Shown one piece after another: positions 18,858 to 30,949 of a stretch of DNA of 64,000 nt; within the stretch, counting starts at the first letter, position 1, and every line of letters starts with the position of its first letter. Source of the stretch: Candidatus Zhuqueibacterota bacterium (GTDB lineage: Bacteria; Zhuqueibacterota; Zhuqueibacteria; Oceanimicrobiales; Oceanimicrobiaceae); NCBI GenBank assembly GCA_029262005.1, contig JAJDAG010000182.1, forward strand, positions 1-64,000, in the 5' to 3' direction. Made by a program: the position numbers and the translations under genes. The notes below the pieces were generated by a model. It saw only the letters and a list, made by a program, of their open reading frames with translations, did no database searches and was not told the origin of the DNA.

Positions 18858-20372
18858 ATGGAGATTCGTCCTGACGAAATTACTTCGATAATTAAGAAGC
18901 AAATAGAAGGCTTCGAAACGACCGTAGAACTCAATGAGGTCGGTGAGGTTGTTCAAGTAGGTGACGGCATTGCCAGACTTTACGGTCTCGAAAAGATCAT
19001 GGCTGGCGAGATTGTTGAATTTCAGGGAGGCGTATTCGGTATGGCGCTGAACCTGGAAGAGGACAATGTCGGTTGTGTTCTCTTTGGTGATGATACCAAC
19101 GTCAGAGAGGGTGACTCAGCCAAACGCACCGGTCGGATTATGGAAATACCTGTCGGCATGGAAATGCTTGGCCGTGTGGTTAACCCGCTGGGACAGCCAA
19201 TTGATGGAAAGGGTCCAATCAAAGCGGAAAAGCATCAAACTGTTGAGCAGAAGGCAGAGGGTGTTGTGCAGCGCCAGCCGGTAAAAGAGCCGCTGCAAAC
19301 CGGCCTTAAGGCGATTGACTCGATGATTCCAATTGGTCGTGGTCAACGTGAATTGATTATTGGCGACCGTCAGACTGGTAAGACCGCCGTAGCAATTGAC
19401 GCGATTATCAATCAAAAAGACACGGATGTGTTTTGCGTCTATGTTGCCATAGGCCAAAAAGCATCTACTGTTGCCAAAGTTGTTAAAACGTTGGAAGATC
19501 ATGGCGCGATGGATTACACCATTGTTGTTGCTGCAAATGCCAGTGACCCGGCACCTTTGCAGTACATTGCGCCTTTTAGCGGTGCTGCAATTGGAGAGTT
19601 TTTTCGTGATTCCGGTCAGCATGCATTGGCTGTTTACGATGATCTTTCCAAGCACGCGTGGGCTTATCGGCAACTTTCATTGTTGCTGCGCCGTCCTCCT
19701 GGTCGTGAGGCCTATCCAGGGGATGTTTTTTATTTGCATTCCCGCCTTTTGGAGAGAGCATCGAAGTTGAACGATGACCTTGGCGGCGGTTCCCTGACAG
19801 CTTTGCCGATCATCGAAACTCAGGCTGGTGATGTTTCCGCGTATATTCCGACCAACGTCATTTCTATTACAGATGGCCAGATTTATCTTGAACCGGATCT
19901 TTTTTATTCTGGTGTAAGGCCGGCTGTTAACGTTGGTATTTCCGTATCACGTGTGGGTGGTAATGCGCAAGTCAAGGCAATGAAACAGGTTGCCGGTCGT
20001 TTGCGTTTGGATTTGGCCCAGTTTCGTGAGCTTGAGGCATTCGCCAAGTTTGGTTCCGACCTGGACAAGGCGACTCAAGCGCAGATAACACGTGGCCAAA
20101 GAATGGTTGAAATTCTGAAACAAGGGCAGTATTCGCCGCTTTCCACAGAAAAACAGGTTTCCATTCTTTATCTTGGCGTTAATGGTTATTTGGATAACAT
20201 CCCGGCAGAGCAGGTACAGCGCTTTGAGAAGGAATTTCATGAATTTATGGATTCCAACTATGCTGATCTTCTTAAGAGTATCGCCGACAAAAAGGTGCTT
20301 GATGACGATCTGCAAAAACAGTTGGATACAGCGGGTAAAGAGTTCTTAAAACTATTCTCTGTGGACGAATAA
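18858..20372 (+). CDS. atpA: ATP synthase F1 subunit alpha
   Basis: 504 aa, full length. The P-loop GDRQTGKT is near residues 169-176, and the non-catalytic-site residues and the C-terminal helical bundle are present. The signature [17 protein letters not shown] is intact. The start ATG at 18858 is preceded by GTGAGG about 13 bp upstream. The stop codon is immediately followed by the atpG start. Confidence 0.97.
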   Translation: MEIRPDEITSIIKKQIEGFETTVELNEVGEVVQVGDGIARLYGLEKIMAGEIVEFQGGVFGMALNLEEDNVGCVLFGDDTNVREGDSAKRTGRIMEIPVGMEMLGRVVNPLGQPIDGKGPIKAEKHQTVEQKAEGVVQRQPVKEPLQTGLKAIDSMIPIGRGQRELIIGDRQTGKTAVAIDAIINQKDTDVFCVYVAIGQKASTVAKVVKTLEDHGAMDYTIVVAANASDPAPLQYIAPFSGAAIGEFFRDSGQHALAVYDDLSKHAWAYRQLSLLLRRPPGREAYPGDVFYLHSRLLERASKLNDDLGGGSLTALPIIETQAGDVSAYIPTNVISITDGQIYLEPDLFYSGVRPAVNVGISVSRVGGNAQVKAMKQVAGRLRLDLAQFRELEAFAKFGSDLDKATQAQITRGQRMVEILKQGQYSPLSTEKQVSILYLGVNGYLDNIPAEQVQRFEKEFHEFMDSNYADLLKSIADKKVLDDDLQKQLDTAGKEFLKLFSVDE

Positions 20373-21236
20373 TTGGCTACATTACGAGATATTAAGCGAC
20401 GCATTACCAGCGTCAAGAGCACGCAGCAGATCACAAAGGCAATGAAAATGGTTGCTGCTGCCAAGCTGCGTAAGGCTCAAGAAGGGCTTATGAGCGCGCG
20501 TCCCTATGCTGATGGCCTCAAACAAGTTCTTGCTCATGTTGCTGCGCAAGAGAGTGGTACCCACCCGCTTCTTGAGGTGCGTGAGACAAAGAACATCTGT
20601 TATCTGGTTATCACTTCTGATCGCGGATTATGCGGCAGCTTTAACAGCAATGTTCAACGCAGTGCTAAAAACGAAATCGATTCGCATGCGGGCGATATCA
20701 CGGTTAAGTTGATTAACTTTGGTCGTAAGGGTTATGAGTTTTTTTCCAGGCGAGATTATGACGTGGTTGAAAAACACCTCAACTTGTTCAACGAACTCAG
20801 TTTTTCGCATGCACGGCAACTCTCTGATTTCATTCAAAATATGTATATCGATAAGGCCTTCGATAAGGTAATGGTTGTGTACAACCATTTCAAATCTGCA
20901 GGTTCGCAGGTTGTGTTGAGCGAGCAGCTTTTGCCGGTTCTACCGGAGGCTCCTCTGGCCGACAAGTATAAGCCTGTAGAGTATCTGTATGAGCCTTCTG
21001 CCCGCAAGATTCTGAATGAAATCATCCCAAAAAATTTGGACATTCAAATATGGAGAGCCTTGCTTGAGTCCAATGCTGCCGAACATGCAGCGCGAATGAT
21101 TGCAATGGATTCGGCTACTGACAGTGCTCAGGATATGATCAATAATTTAACGTTGCACTATAACAAAGTTCGTCAGGCAGCAATTACTACTGAGATTTCT
21201 GAAATTGTTGGTGGTGCAGAGGCGTTACGTGGTTAA
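20373..21236 (+). CDS. atpG: ATP synthase F1 subunit gamma
   Basis: 287 aa from a TTG abutting the atpA stop codon. It begins LRDIKRRITSVKSTQQITKAMKM-like, the N-terminal helix of the rotor shaft, and ends with the conserved C-terminal helix (TLHYNKVRQAAITTEI). Translation is probably coupled to atpA because there is no spacer for an independent ribosome site. Confidence 0.96.
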   Translation: MATLRDIKRRITSVKSTQQITKAMKMVAAAKLRKAQEGLMSARPYADGLKQVLAHVAAQESGTHPLLEVRETKNICYLVITSDRGLCGSFNSNVQRSAKNEIDSHAGDITVKLINFGRKGYEFFSRRDYDVVEKHLNLFNELSFSHARQLSDFIQNMYIDKAFDKVMVVYNHFKSAGSQVVLSEQLLPVLPEAPLADKYKPVEYLYEPSARKILNEIIPKNLDIQIWRALLESNAAEHAARMIAMDSATDSAQDMINNLTLHYNKVRQAAITTEISEIVGGAEALRG

Positions 21237-21293
21237 TGCTTTGACTAGTAAATTGGTTTGCAGAGACATTTATACACTGAGGGATATTCATAA

Positions 21294-22694
<1,401 letters not shown>

Positions 22695-22727
22695 CCGGTA
22701 ATAACGCCACAACAGAAACGGTATTGA

Positions 22728-23132
22728 ATGATTCCCAAAAAAATAAAGCTTGAAATTTTAACGCCTCAACGGCGGGTTTATTCCACTGCTATCTCTTCGG
22801 TTCAACTTCCTGGGGAGCAAGGTTATTTTGGCGTTTTTCCAGGCCACACTCCCTATGTTTCAGCATTGAAAGTCGGAGAGATAAAAATAGATGTGGATGG
22901 GCATAGTAACTACTTTGCCACCAGTGGTGGCGTGGTAGAGGTGCTTCCCGGCGGTGTCTCGGTTTTGGCTGAGACCTGTGAGTCTGGAAACGATGTTGAT
23001 GTAAAGCGAGCAGAATCTGCCAGAGACCGCGCTAAAAATCGTATCGAGGGTGGGCGTAAAGAATGGGATGTCCAACGTGCCAAGATTGCACTTGCCCGCG
23101 CAATCAACAGAATTGGTGCTTCTTCGAAATAG
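22728..23132 (+). CDS. atpC: ATP synthase F1 subunit epsilon
   Basis: 134 aa. An N-terminal beta-sandwich (LEILTPQRRVYSTAISSVQLPG, GYFGVFPGHTP) is followed by a C-terminal two-helix domain ending RAKIALARAINRIGA. It couples gamma to the c-ring and can inhibit ATP hydrolysis. Last gene of the operon, followed by a strong terminator. Confidence 0.95.
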   Translation: MIPKKIKLEILTPQRRVYSTAISSVQLPGEQGYFGVFPGHTPYVSALKVGEIKIDVDGHSNYFATSGGVVEVLPGGVSVLAETCESGNDVDVKRAESARDRAKNRIEGGRKEWDVQRAKIALARAINRIGASSK

Positions 23133-23156
23133 CCAGTTACAAATTGGTATCAAAAT

Positions 23157-23193
23157 AAAGCCGCCGGGAAGAAATTCCATGCGGCTTTTTTTA
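23157..23193 (+). terminator. Intrinsic terminator of the atp operon
   Basis: AAAGCCGC (23157-23164) pairs with GCGGCTTT (23181-23188). An inner GGAA-GAAA-TTCC mini-hairpin sits in the loop, and the stem runs into a T-tract. The rest of the gap to 23493 is AT-rich with no gene seen. Confidence 0.85.
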
Positions 23194-23493
23194 TTTCTGA
23201 CGCATGTTGGCAGACAACAGTTTCTTGCTTTCTATCTACGCCTTCGCCCAAATCTAATCACTTCTCGTTCTTATTTCACCCTCCTGTTAACCTTCTACTC
23301 GTCGTCTTTTTGACGCCTTCCGCTTCGGTGTCGTTTTTTGTCGTTTTAAAACCTCGTTTTAATCCCGGCACACCAGGCTTGTTATAAAAGCGATACAATA
23401 TCAAGATTGCTTGTTCTCAGACGAATTATTTTAAGACAGGAAATAAGATAGATAGCTCCCTTCATTTGATAATCATCTTTGGCAAGTTATGCT

Positions 23494-26355
23494 ATGGAAA
23501 TAAAAAATCACCGTTGCCTCATTGGTTATTGTTTATCCTTTATCTCATTTTGTTTTTTCTTAATTCTGCTGGCCTTTTCATCTGGCTTTTCTCAAGACAG
23601 AGTCAATGACTTAAGGGATGAAAATGAGTTTAAGGAGAAAGTGACTTTTTATTTAGATCAAAAAGTGCAGGCAGTATTGCATCAAATGATTCAAAACGAG
23701 AAGCTGTTGCTTGAAATGGTGCGCAACGTTACACTCGAACTTGAGCAACGGGGAAGCAAAACGATTCGTCAAAAAGATGTTCCTTTTGCCGAGCTTTACG
23801 ACTGGCCCGATCGACTCATCGCTGAATATAATAAGGAAATAGACAAGTTGACCGCCATTGTTGAAGAGGCGGGCCGTCTGCAAGTTCTTGTCGTGCAAAA
23901 AGGCAAATTGCATTTGCTGCAACCGCTCGATAATTTACAGGTTAAACTCACTGCCACGTTGAACGATGGCCGTTTTACAAAAGGGGGTCTCTATTCAAGC
24001 AATGAACTTCTTGCCCTGATAAACGACTACAATCGTGAGGTCGATGCGTTACTTGGGTTTTATGACCAGCTTGATTTGATGGCGGAAACTGTTAGAATTG
24101 ATACAGTTGAAGTCAGGGAAATGCTCGCTGACCAGAAGTCCGGAATTTCGCGTGTCTTTGATGAGTATGCCGCTGCTCCGCTGGATACAATCGGTCAGGC
24201 GTACGCTGTTGAGGTGGAACGCATAGAGTCGCTTTTGCAGGAAATACTTAAGCTAAAAGAGATTGCCCACGATAGCAATGTTCGGGTTGAGGTTGCGTTG
24301 AATCAGTTAAGCATGGAGTTACTTGCCAGCCTGGATGATCGCGTCGCCGCGATGATACAAGTTGATCATCTGGTACCATTCAGGTATCCGTTTGCTCTGA
24401 AAATGTTTAATGAGTGGCAGGCTAAGGAGTTTGTGGAATTCCGTGTCGCTTTTACCCGGCATAGAATTATTAAGGAAGCATTGCTTGCGAGCGCGTCGGC
24501 AGTAGAGAAGGGCCGGATGCTCGAGAAGGACCTCGAGGATGCGCTCGCCAGCTTTATGATTGAGGATTTTGCTTTGTCAGAGCGTAGGTTTACATGGGTT
24601 TTGCAGGACTACCATGCTGACTTTGAACTCGCAGGTTCACGCTTTTATCGCGGTGAATGTTATTTTGCGCTCAACCGCTATGAGGCTGCTCAAGCTGATT
24701 ATGAAAGTGCGGTTGAGAATGCCAACGAAACCGACTATCGCGCGGAAAGTCTTTTCAGACTCATGCAGATCGCTGACAAACACCACGATTATGCGGCAGT
24801 GGCAAGGAGATACAAGCAGGTTGAAAGCATATCGGAATTTCAAAATCAACGACTTTTAAATAAATGTCGATTTCTTGCAGCGTACAATTTTTTGGAAAGC
24901 AGAAGTTTTGTTGCGGCGGAAAGGGCATTAAGCACTATTTCCACGCATTCTCCCTACTACATCAAAGGACAGTATTTGCTGGCCATCGCCCTGTCAGGGC
25001 AAGCAGACTATGAATCAGCCATTTCGATTCTGCAATTTCTTGCTCAAAAGACAAACCAATTGGCTCGGAACGACCTGCGCAAGGGGTTGGTTGACGAGTC
25101 ACTCTTGAAGTTGGGGTACATTCATTACCAGTTACAAGATTATCGAAGAAGCTTGACATACTTTAAGCTGGCCACGGACCCGTCTGCCCGAAATCGTGGT
25201 CGCCTGGGAGTGGCCTGGGCTTATTTCAAATTGGGTAATTATGGTAAAACGATTGCGAACGCACATGCACTGCTTGATCAAGCAGTCACCTCTGAGCTTT
25301 GTTATGAGGCGCTGGTGCTGGTGGCTCAGGCCTGGCGTGAGCTTGATAATGATGATATTGCCATTGATGCTCTGAATTACGTCGCTGATGCTCAGCAGGT
25401 TTTTGATAATTCGGCAAAGTTTAATGTGGAGCGGTTGGCTATTGCCAGACAAATAAATGCTTTCGTGCATCTTGAACAGCTCGCATTGGAGCGCAATGAT
25501 ATTGACGCTTATGTTGACGTCACTGAAAACCGTGAGCGACTTGAAACGGTTCTGAAACAGTTCCGGTATTATGGCAGAACAGGCAGCACTTTGCTGGATG
25601 ATTTCGCCTTTGAGCGGGAGTCTGTACTTGGAATAATTTCGGAACTTGATGCCATGATTGCAGAGGCGAATAAAGACAATTTGCATAATGTTATGAAGCA
25701 GGCGGACGAACAGCGAATACGTTTGCTTGCAGTGCTGGATAGATACCAGGCCGATCTTGGCATTCAAAGCAAGCATTTCTTCACCGATTATCCTAATTCT
25801 GTGAAAGAAGTGGTGGAACAATATCGCAGCGAACTCCTTTCCCAGGTTTTAGGTGAAGTTGAACTCGAGCGTCGGCGCTTATTGCAGGATATTGAGCAAG
25901 TGAACAAATTGCGTTCATCTCCATTGTTCACGGGAAAAGGCCGGATTGTGAGTTCCCTGGAAATGCTTGCCGAAGATTTTTCACGCCTTGAGCGGGACAG
26001 TGATATTTTTACGACCTGGTTGTTGAACAATAGGGTTGAGCCCAGTGAGACGAATTTTTCCCAGTGGGCAAACATATCTGCTGTTGGTATCAGCGATATT
26101 ACCATGAAACGCATTAAGGAGACAGACGAGTTTATCGCTGCTCTGGCTTATAACAACAACTTTGTCACTAAGACTATTGGCAGCAGAATAGACTTCCTCG
26201 CTCAGCGTGTTCAGGCCTATGATGAGCTTATTCGTCAGCTTGAATATGAATTGCATGCGAGAAGGTTTGACGAGTATACTGAAGAAAAAGAAAGCTATTT
26301 TCGTGAAAATTATTTCGACATGCAGGAGCATGAACAAGAGGCGGTCGAGGAATGA
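23494..26355 (+). CDS. Periplasmic TPR/coiled-coil protein
   Basis: 953 aa from the ATG at 23494; a TTG five codons upstream is possible. An N-terminal signal peptide (hydrophobic core SFISFCFFLILLAFSSGFS) is followed by a largely helical, charged stretch (about 40-350). TPR-like repeats follow at about 360-680 (for example FYRGECYFALNRYEAAQADY and LGYIHYQLQDYRRSLTYF), and the C-terminal third is again coiled coil. No enzyme motif is seen. It is the first gene of the putative envelope-motor cluster, 39 bp ahead of the 1501-aa TPR protein. TPR proteins of this size accompany the Agl/Glt and Tol-like machines of other bacteria, where they scaffold periplasmic complexes; that role here is inferred. 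Confidence 0.75.
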   Translation: MEIKNHRCLIGYCLSFISFCFFLILLAFSSGFSQDRVNDLRDENEFKEKVTFYLDQKVQAVLHQMIQNEKLLLEMVRNVTLELEQRGSKTIRQKDVPFAELYDWPDRLIAEYNKEIDKLTAIVEEAGRLQVLVVQKGKLHLLQPLDNLQVKLTATLNDGRFTKGGLYSSNELLALINDYNREVDALLGFYDQLDLMAETVRIDTVEVREMLADQKSGISRVFDEYAAAPLDTIGQAYAVEVERIESLLQEILKLKEIAHDSNVRVEVALNQLSMELLASLDDRVAAMIQVDHLVPFRYPFALKMFNEWQAKEFVEFRVAFTRHRIIKEALLASASAVEKGRMLEKDLEDALASFMIEDFALSERRFTWVLQDYHADFELAGSRFYRGECYFALNRYEAAQADYESAVENANETDYRAESLFRLMQIADKHHDYAAVARRYKQVESISEFQNQRLLNKCRFLAAYNFLESRSFVAAERALSTISTHSPYYIKGQYLLAIALSGQADYESAISILQFLAQKTNQLARNDLRKGLVDESLLKLGYIHYQLQDYRRSLTYFKLATDPSARNRGRLGVAWAYFKLGNYGKTIANAHALLDQAVTSELCYEALVLVAQAWRELDNDDIAIDALNYVADAQQVFDNSAKFNVERLAIARQINAFVHLEQLALERNDIDAYVDVTENRERLETVLKQFRYYGRTGSTLLDDFAFERESVLGIISELDAMIAEANKDNLHNVMKQADEQRIRLLAVLDRYQADLGIQSKHFFTDYPNSVKEVVEQYRSELLSQVLGEVELERRRLLQDIEQVNKLRSSPLFTGKGRIVSSLEMLAEDFSRLERDSDIFTTWLLNNRVEPSETNFSQWANISAVGISDITMKRIKETDEFIAALAYNNNFVTKTIGSRIDFLAQRVQAYDELIRQLEYELHARRFDEYTEEKESYFRENYFDMQEHEQEAVEE

Positions 26356-26394
26356 ATGAGATTTTTGATAACTTAGGAAGGTGACTTTGTAAAG

Positions 26395-29300
26395 ATGAAG
26401 CATAAGCTAGTTTCAATTGTCTTGTTTTTTGCAGTGTTTATTCCGGGCATCAGTTTGGCTCAGGAGCAGGAAAATATGGCCACTGTTCGCAAGGCTGAGA
26501 GCCTTTCTTTAACGGATACATTGATGCTGGACTATTCAAGTGATGAGTTGATAGAAATTCGCCACCAGTATCAGCGTGAAATGGAGAGATTGCTCGCTCA
26601 CAAAGATCGGCTTCGGGCCAGAGGCATTCGGGATATGGAGCGGTTTATCGCACGTCACTCAAACAGCCCGGTGTTGGATAAGATACTGGTGCGGCTTGCC
26701 GGTTTATATTATGAGGAAGCGCAAAGAGAATATGCCATTGCTTTGAATTCCTACCAGGACGATGCTTCGGCACCTGCCGATAGCGCCTGGGGAGAGGGAA
26801 CAGGATTTGACGACCATGAGCCGAACATCGACCACTCACGGTCAATAGAACTTTATCAGCGTGTAATCGGTGATTTTGTAAATAGCCCGTTTGTTGAGGA
26901 TGCGCTATACAACAAAGCTTTTTTATTGGAAGAACAGGGCGATAGACCCCAAGCCACTAAAACGTACGAATTACTAACGGAGAAATTTCCTGATAGCCCG
27001 TATGGCGCAGATGCTTTGGTTCGCGTTGCTGAGTACTATTTTGACCCGCCTGTTTCAGATATTGAAACGGCGGTTACTTATTATGAGCAAGTGCTCAAAC
27101 ATCGTGACAGCCCACTTTACGATGTCGCTTTGTACCGACTGGGCTGGGCTTATTATAGGATGAGCGATTATCCTACGGCTGTTTCCTATTTCACTTTACT
27201 GGCGGATGACATAGATAGAGTGAAGAAATATGATCCTGCTGTAAAGCATCACTTTCCAGCCGTCCGCGATGAGGCAATCGAATACATAGGCATTAGTTTT
27301 CTTGATCTGGGTGGTGCGCAGGAAGCTGCTCACTACTTTGAGCAGATAGGCGGGCGCAGATATGGGTATGAAGTATTCACGAAGATTGGCGACGCCTACA
27401 TGGATGTGAAGGAAGAGTACGATGAAGCAATACAGGCGTATGAATTCCTGCTTGCGATGTATCCTGAAGACGCACAAGCACCCTTTATTCAGGCACGAAT
27501 AGCCCAGGCATATCTACGCCTCGAGGATGAGCAAATGGCATTTGCCAGCAGGGAAAAATTGTTCAAGGCTTATGGCTCAAATAGCGCATGGGGAAAAACT
27601 CTCACGAGCACGGAGAAGGACAAAGGCCTTGCACTTGCAGAGCGTTCACTTCGGGAGAATATTAATCATTTGTTTAAAATGGCTGAAGAGAACAGTGATT
27701 CAACCCTTTATGTCCAGGCGGTTGAAGAAAGTCGTTCCTACATTAAAGCCTTCCCTCTGGATACAAGTGCGGTGTTGGTGCACTGGAATCTGGCGCTATG
27801 CCTTGACTTGAAGCTTAAGACACTTGAAGCGGCGTTTTATGAATATATAAAGATTAGTAACCTCTATGCAGGCAGTCGCTTCCAGAAACAGGCGGCGAAA
27901 AATGCTATTGCCCTTGCTGATGAACAGGTGCGGCTCCTGCTCAATCCATCTGCGGACACGACGGTTGTGGCAGTCACCAAAAATGGCCTGCAAAATAGAC
28001 TTCCTGAGAAGTCCGAGCGGCAGGCGCTTTCAAAGCAAGATGAGCAACTGCTTCTGGCCCTGCGTAATTATATTCGTAATTTTCCTCACGAAGAAGACGC
28101 GCCCAAGATGCTGGCCAAGGCAGGTTCAATTTATTATGAGAGAGGATTTTATCGGGAGTCAATTCGCTATTTTAAAACTTTGGCAAAACATTTTCATGAG
28201 TCACCCGATGTGACTTATGCCCGCTTTATCACCATGGAGAGTTATTTTGGAAATGGTGATTACAAGAGTACCGAGTTGCTTGCTAAAAAGATCAGAACTG
28301 TTGGCACCGATTACGATAGGCAGGCAAACAAACGTTTGGCTGAAGCCGTTTTTCTCCAGGCGAAATCAGCCGCTGATTCTGCCAACCATCTTGTTGCAGC
28401 CAATGAATATTTGCGTGTTGTGGCCGAAGTGCCTGCTGCTGAATTTGCTGATTTGGCGTTGTTTAACGCTGCCCTTGAGTTTGAAAAAAGTGAACGTTTC
28501 GTGGATGCCATTGCCACCTACGAAAACCTGGTTCAAAATTACCCTGAAAGCGATCATCTCCATTCTGCGCTTAAAAACCTTGCTTTTGATTTTCGTGAAG
28601 TGGAGGACTTTGAAAGTGCCGGCGTAACCTATGTACGCCTTGCAGCTATTGATACCAGTGATGATGCGGTAAAAGAATCGCTTTATAATGCCAGTGTTTC
28701 GTTTGTCCAAGCCAAGGCCTGGAAGCAGGCGATCAACGTTAACAATGCCTATGCGCAGCGTTTTCCAAAGGCCGATGATGCGGCCGACCTGTTGTTTGAT
28801 AATGCGTCCTACTATCTCAAATTTGGAGATTTGGTTAGCGCCGACGAAATTTACGAGCGCTTTGTCCAGCAATTTCCAGGCTCCCCGAAGGTCATCGAGT
28901 CGCACTATTATCGGGGTGAGTATTTCAAGGAGTTTGGACGACCTGAAATGGCGCGAAAACAATTTGCCCAGGCAATCGAGAAAGCCGAGTTGTTTAGAGC
29001 CGACAGTGCAGCGGTTAATGGCTTCTTTGTCGCAGAAGCGCTGTTTCAACTCGCTGGTCTGGATTATATGAAATACGATGAAATTGAGTTCGCTGATAAT
29101 TTAGATAAACAGAAGGCGCTGAAAAAACAATTGCTCACCGATATCATTGGTAATTATACCAAAGTCATCTCATTTGGCACGGCCCGTTTGCCGGAGGCCA
29201 CTTATAAAATCGGTTTGACTTATGAAGAATTCGCGCAGTCCTGGGCAAAGCAAAAAATAGAGCAAACTGAAGTGAATCAGCGTATTGCTGCTCGAAATAA

Positions 29301-30900
29301 CATCAATAATACGGCTGCTGCACTTTTTGATAAAGCGATCGTAGCTTATAAAAGCGGCGCAAGCGCATTAGGAAAGTTCATCGAACGGCAGCAGGATAAA
29401 TCAAAAAAAGAGATTCAGAACACCGATGAGGGCAGGCCGTCAATTGCCGACTCCACACTTGGACTGGCTGAAATTTGGATGAGCCGATGCAACGATAAGA
29501 TTTCAGAGAGTCTGTTTGCCGTTGCAGAATTACACAGCGCCTCAATGCATGAGCTGCTTGACGCCCCACCTCCTGCAGACATTAGTGAACTTGAAGGCCT
29601 GGTTTATCAGGTTGAAGTTTTGCGGAAAGTGATAGCACCACTTGCCCAAAAGGTGATTGAAGTACACTTGCGAAATCTAGAGGAAAGTAAAACACTTCAG
29701 CTTGAAAACCAGTGGGTGAAACGTTCGCGCGAAACAGTTTCGGTTATAAGAAATTTAATACCGTCTGAAACAGACAGATTAAGCAGAGCGGCTTTAAGTG
29801 CCTATGTTGAACTGGTACCCACTTTTGAGAACATGATCGAAAAGGATGGAGACGGCGCTTTGGCTCTGGCTGAGCAGATTCCGGCTTTGCTTGAATTGAG
29901 CACGACTCTGGCCGCAGCTTCTGCAAGTGGCTTTAAGGCAAATCTTGAATCTGTCGCGCAGGCTTCCTCCGGGAGGGATTCAATGTTTACTGCTGAGACT
30001 GAAATGCGTTTGATGCAATGCATTTATTCCTACGCAATTTTGACAGAATCATTGGCAGCAATCGCGGATAAACGGCGCGAACACTATGAAACATTGTTTT
30101 GGAAAACAGAACAAATCGTTTTTGAAGAAGCTTATCTTACCTTTGATGATGCGTATTTTGCCTTACATGACGGCAGTAACGAATTGCTGAATTTTGGCTT
30201 TGCAGCCAGTCAATTTATTCGTGATAATCAGGAATGGAGAAAAAAGATCGGCCTGGCGCTTCTACGCCGGAATCCTGAGGAATATAGCCAAAAATTTGGC
30301 TTGACAATTGACTCCCGATACGTACCTAGTTCCACAAATTGGCTGGCAAATGCAACTTATGAGGAGGGGTGGTCAACTTCGGAATTCATGGATGGGAAGT
30401 GGCACTTCGCCCATGGGGAAGAGTCGGCATCGCATTTGGTTGATGCCACCACACTGTCAATTTGGTGTGCTGCAATAGAAGACAGCCTTGGTAACAGGAG
30501 CAGGGAACAAACAGCAACGGCTGCGATATCTGTGAACGCCTCGAGTTCGTGCGACACAGTTTATTTCAGAAAATCATTTGACGTTTCCGGGTTGTTGGTT
30601 TCAGCAAAAGTTCACGTTCATTTCGACAATCCGGTTGTGCTTTATGTCAATGGACAGGTAGCTGATGCAGAGGGTGAAGTCGGTTCTGAAGAAGGCGTTA
30701 CCTTCGAATTGACGGACCATGTGCAGCAGGGTAACAATACAATCGCAATTCAGGCGGCTGGAAAAAAGGAAACCACGGCAGGTCTGGAGTCTTTGTTGGA
30801 AATTCAGAGCATTGCAGACTGGGGTCGTTTGCTGGAAGACACCACGGGGTTGACTGGCTCCGGGGGTGATAAAGAGAAATCGGAAGGTGCGGCTGAATAG
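26395..30900 (+). CDS. Giant periplasmic TPR protein with C-terminal beta-sandwich
   Basis: 1501 aa with a clear signal peptide (MKHKLVSIVLFFAVFIPGISLA) and GGAAGGTG upstream of the ATG. Many TPR or Sel1-like repeats with the YYxxGDY/YPxSxxAxxAL pattern run from about residue 80 to 1000, as in BamD/YbgF/outer-membrane lipoprotein TPR families. A helical region without repeats follows. The last about 130 residues contain YFRKSFDVSG and VVLYVNGQVAD, which look like a galactose-binding-type jelly roll as found in glycosidases and adhesins. That combination is unusual and suggests contact with glycan or peptidoglycan. It precedes the ExbB/ExbD/TonB-like genes on the same strand. Confidence 0.78.
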   Translation: MKHKLVSIVLFFAVFIPGISLAQEQENMATVRKAESLSLTDTLMLDYSSDELIEIRHQYQREMERLLAHKDRLRARGIRDMERFIARHSNSPVLDKILVRLAGLYYEEAQREYAIALNSYQDDASAPADSAWGEGTGFDDHEPNIDHSRSIELYQRVIGDFVNSPFVEDALYNKAFLLEEQGDRPQATKTYELLTEKFPDSPYGADALVRVAEYYFDPPVSDIETAVTYYEQVLKHRDSPLYDVALYRLGWAYYRMSDYPTAVSYFTLLADDIDRVKKYDPAVKHHFPAVRDEAIEYIGISFLDLGGAQEAAHYFEQIGGRRYGYEVFTKIGDAYMDVKEEYDEAIQAYEFLLAMYPEDAQAPFIQARIAQAYLRLEDEQMAFASREKLFKAYGSNSAWGKTLTSTEKDKGLALAERSLRENINHLFKMAEENSDSTLYVQAVEESRSYIKAFPLDTSAVLVHWNLALCLDLKLKTLEAAFYEYIKISNLYAGSRFQKQAAKNAIALADEQVRLLLNPSADTTVVAVTKNGLQNRLPEKSERQALSKQDEQLLLALRNYIRNFPHEEDAPKMLAKAGSIYYERGFYRESIRYFKTLAKHFHESPDVTYARFITMESYFGNGDYKSTELLAKKIRTVGTDYDRQANKRLAEAVFLQAKSAADSANHLVAANEYLRVVAEVPAAEFADLALFNAALEFEKSERFVDAIATYENLVQNYPESDHLHSALKNLAFDFREVEDFESAGVTYVRLAAIDTSDDAVKESLYNASVSFVQAKAWKQAINVNNAYAQRFPKADDAADLLFDNASYYLKFGDLVSADEIYERFVQQFPGSPKVIESHYYRGEYFKEFGRPEMARKQFAQAIEKAELFRADSAAVNGFFVAEALFQLAGLDYMKYDEIEFADNLDKQKALKKQLLTDIIGNYTKVISFGTARLPEATYKIGLTYEEFAQSWAKQKIEQTEVNQRIAARNNINNTAAALFDKAIVAYKSGASALGKFIERQQDKSKKEIQNTDEGRPSIADSTLGLAEIWMSRCNDKISESLFAVAELHSASMHELLDAPPPADISELEGLVYQVEVLRKVIAPLAQKVIEVHLRNLEESKTLQLENQWVKRSRETVSVIRNLIPSETDRLSRAALSAYVELVPTFENMIEKDGDGALALAEQIPALLELSTTLAAASASGFKANLESVAQASSGRDSMFTAETEMRLMQCIYSYAILTESLAAIADKRREHYETLFWKTEQIVFEEAYLTFDDAYFALHDGSNELLNFGFAASQFIRDNQEWRKKIGLALLRRNPEEYSQKFGLTIDSRYVPSSTNWLANATYEEGWSTSEFMDGKWHFAHGEESASHLVDATTLSIWCAAIEDSLGNRSREQTATAAISVNASSSCDTVYFRKSFDVSGLLVSAKVHVHFDNPVVLYVNGQVADAEGEVGSEEGVTFELTDHVQQGNNTIAIQAAGKKETTAGLESLLEIQSIADWGRLLEDTTGLTGSGGDKEKSEGAAE

Positions 30901-30949
30901 GGTTGGTGACGTTATAATTAAGAAACTCATTAAAGTGGGACAATTCGTT

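Noticed and set aside
25132-25821. 229-codon minus-strand frame within the first TPR gene
   Set aside because: Shadow of the plus-strand coding frame; no start context or domain.
28366-29049. 227-codon minus-strand frame within the giant TPR gene
   Set aside because: Antisense shadow; the plus-strand TPR periodicity continues through it without a break.
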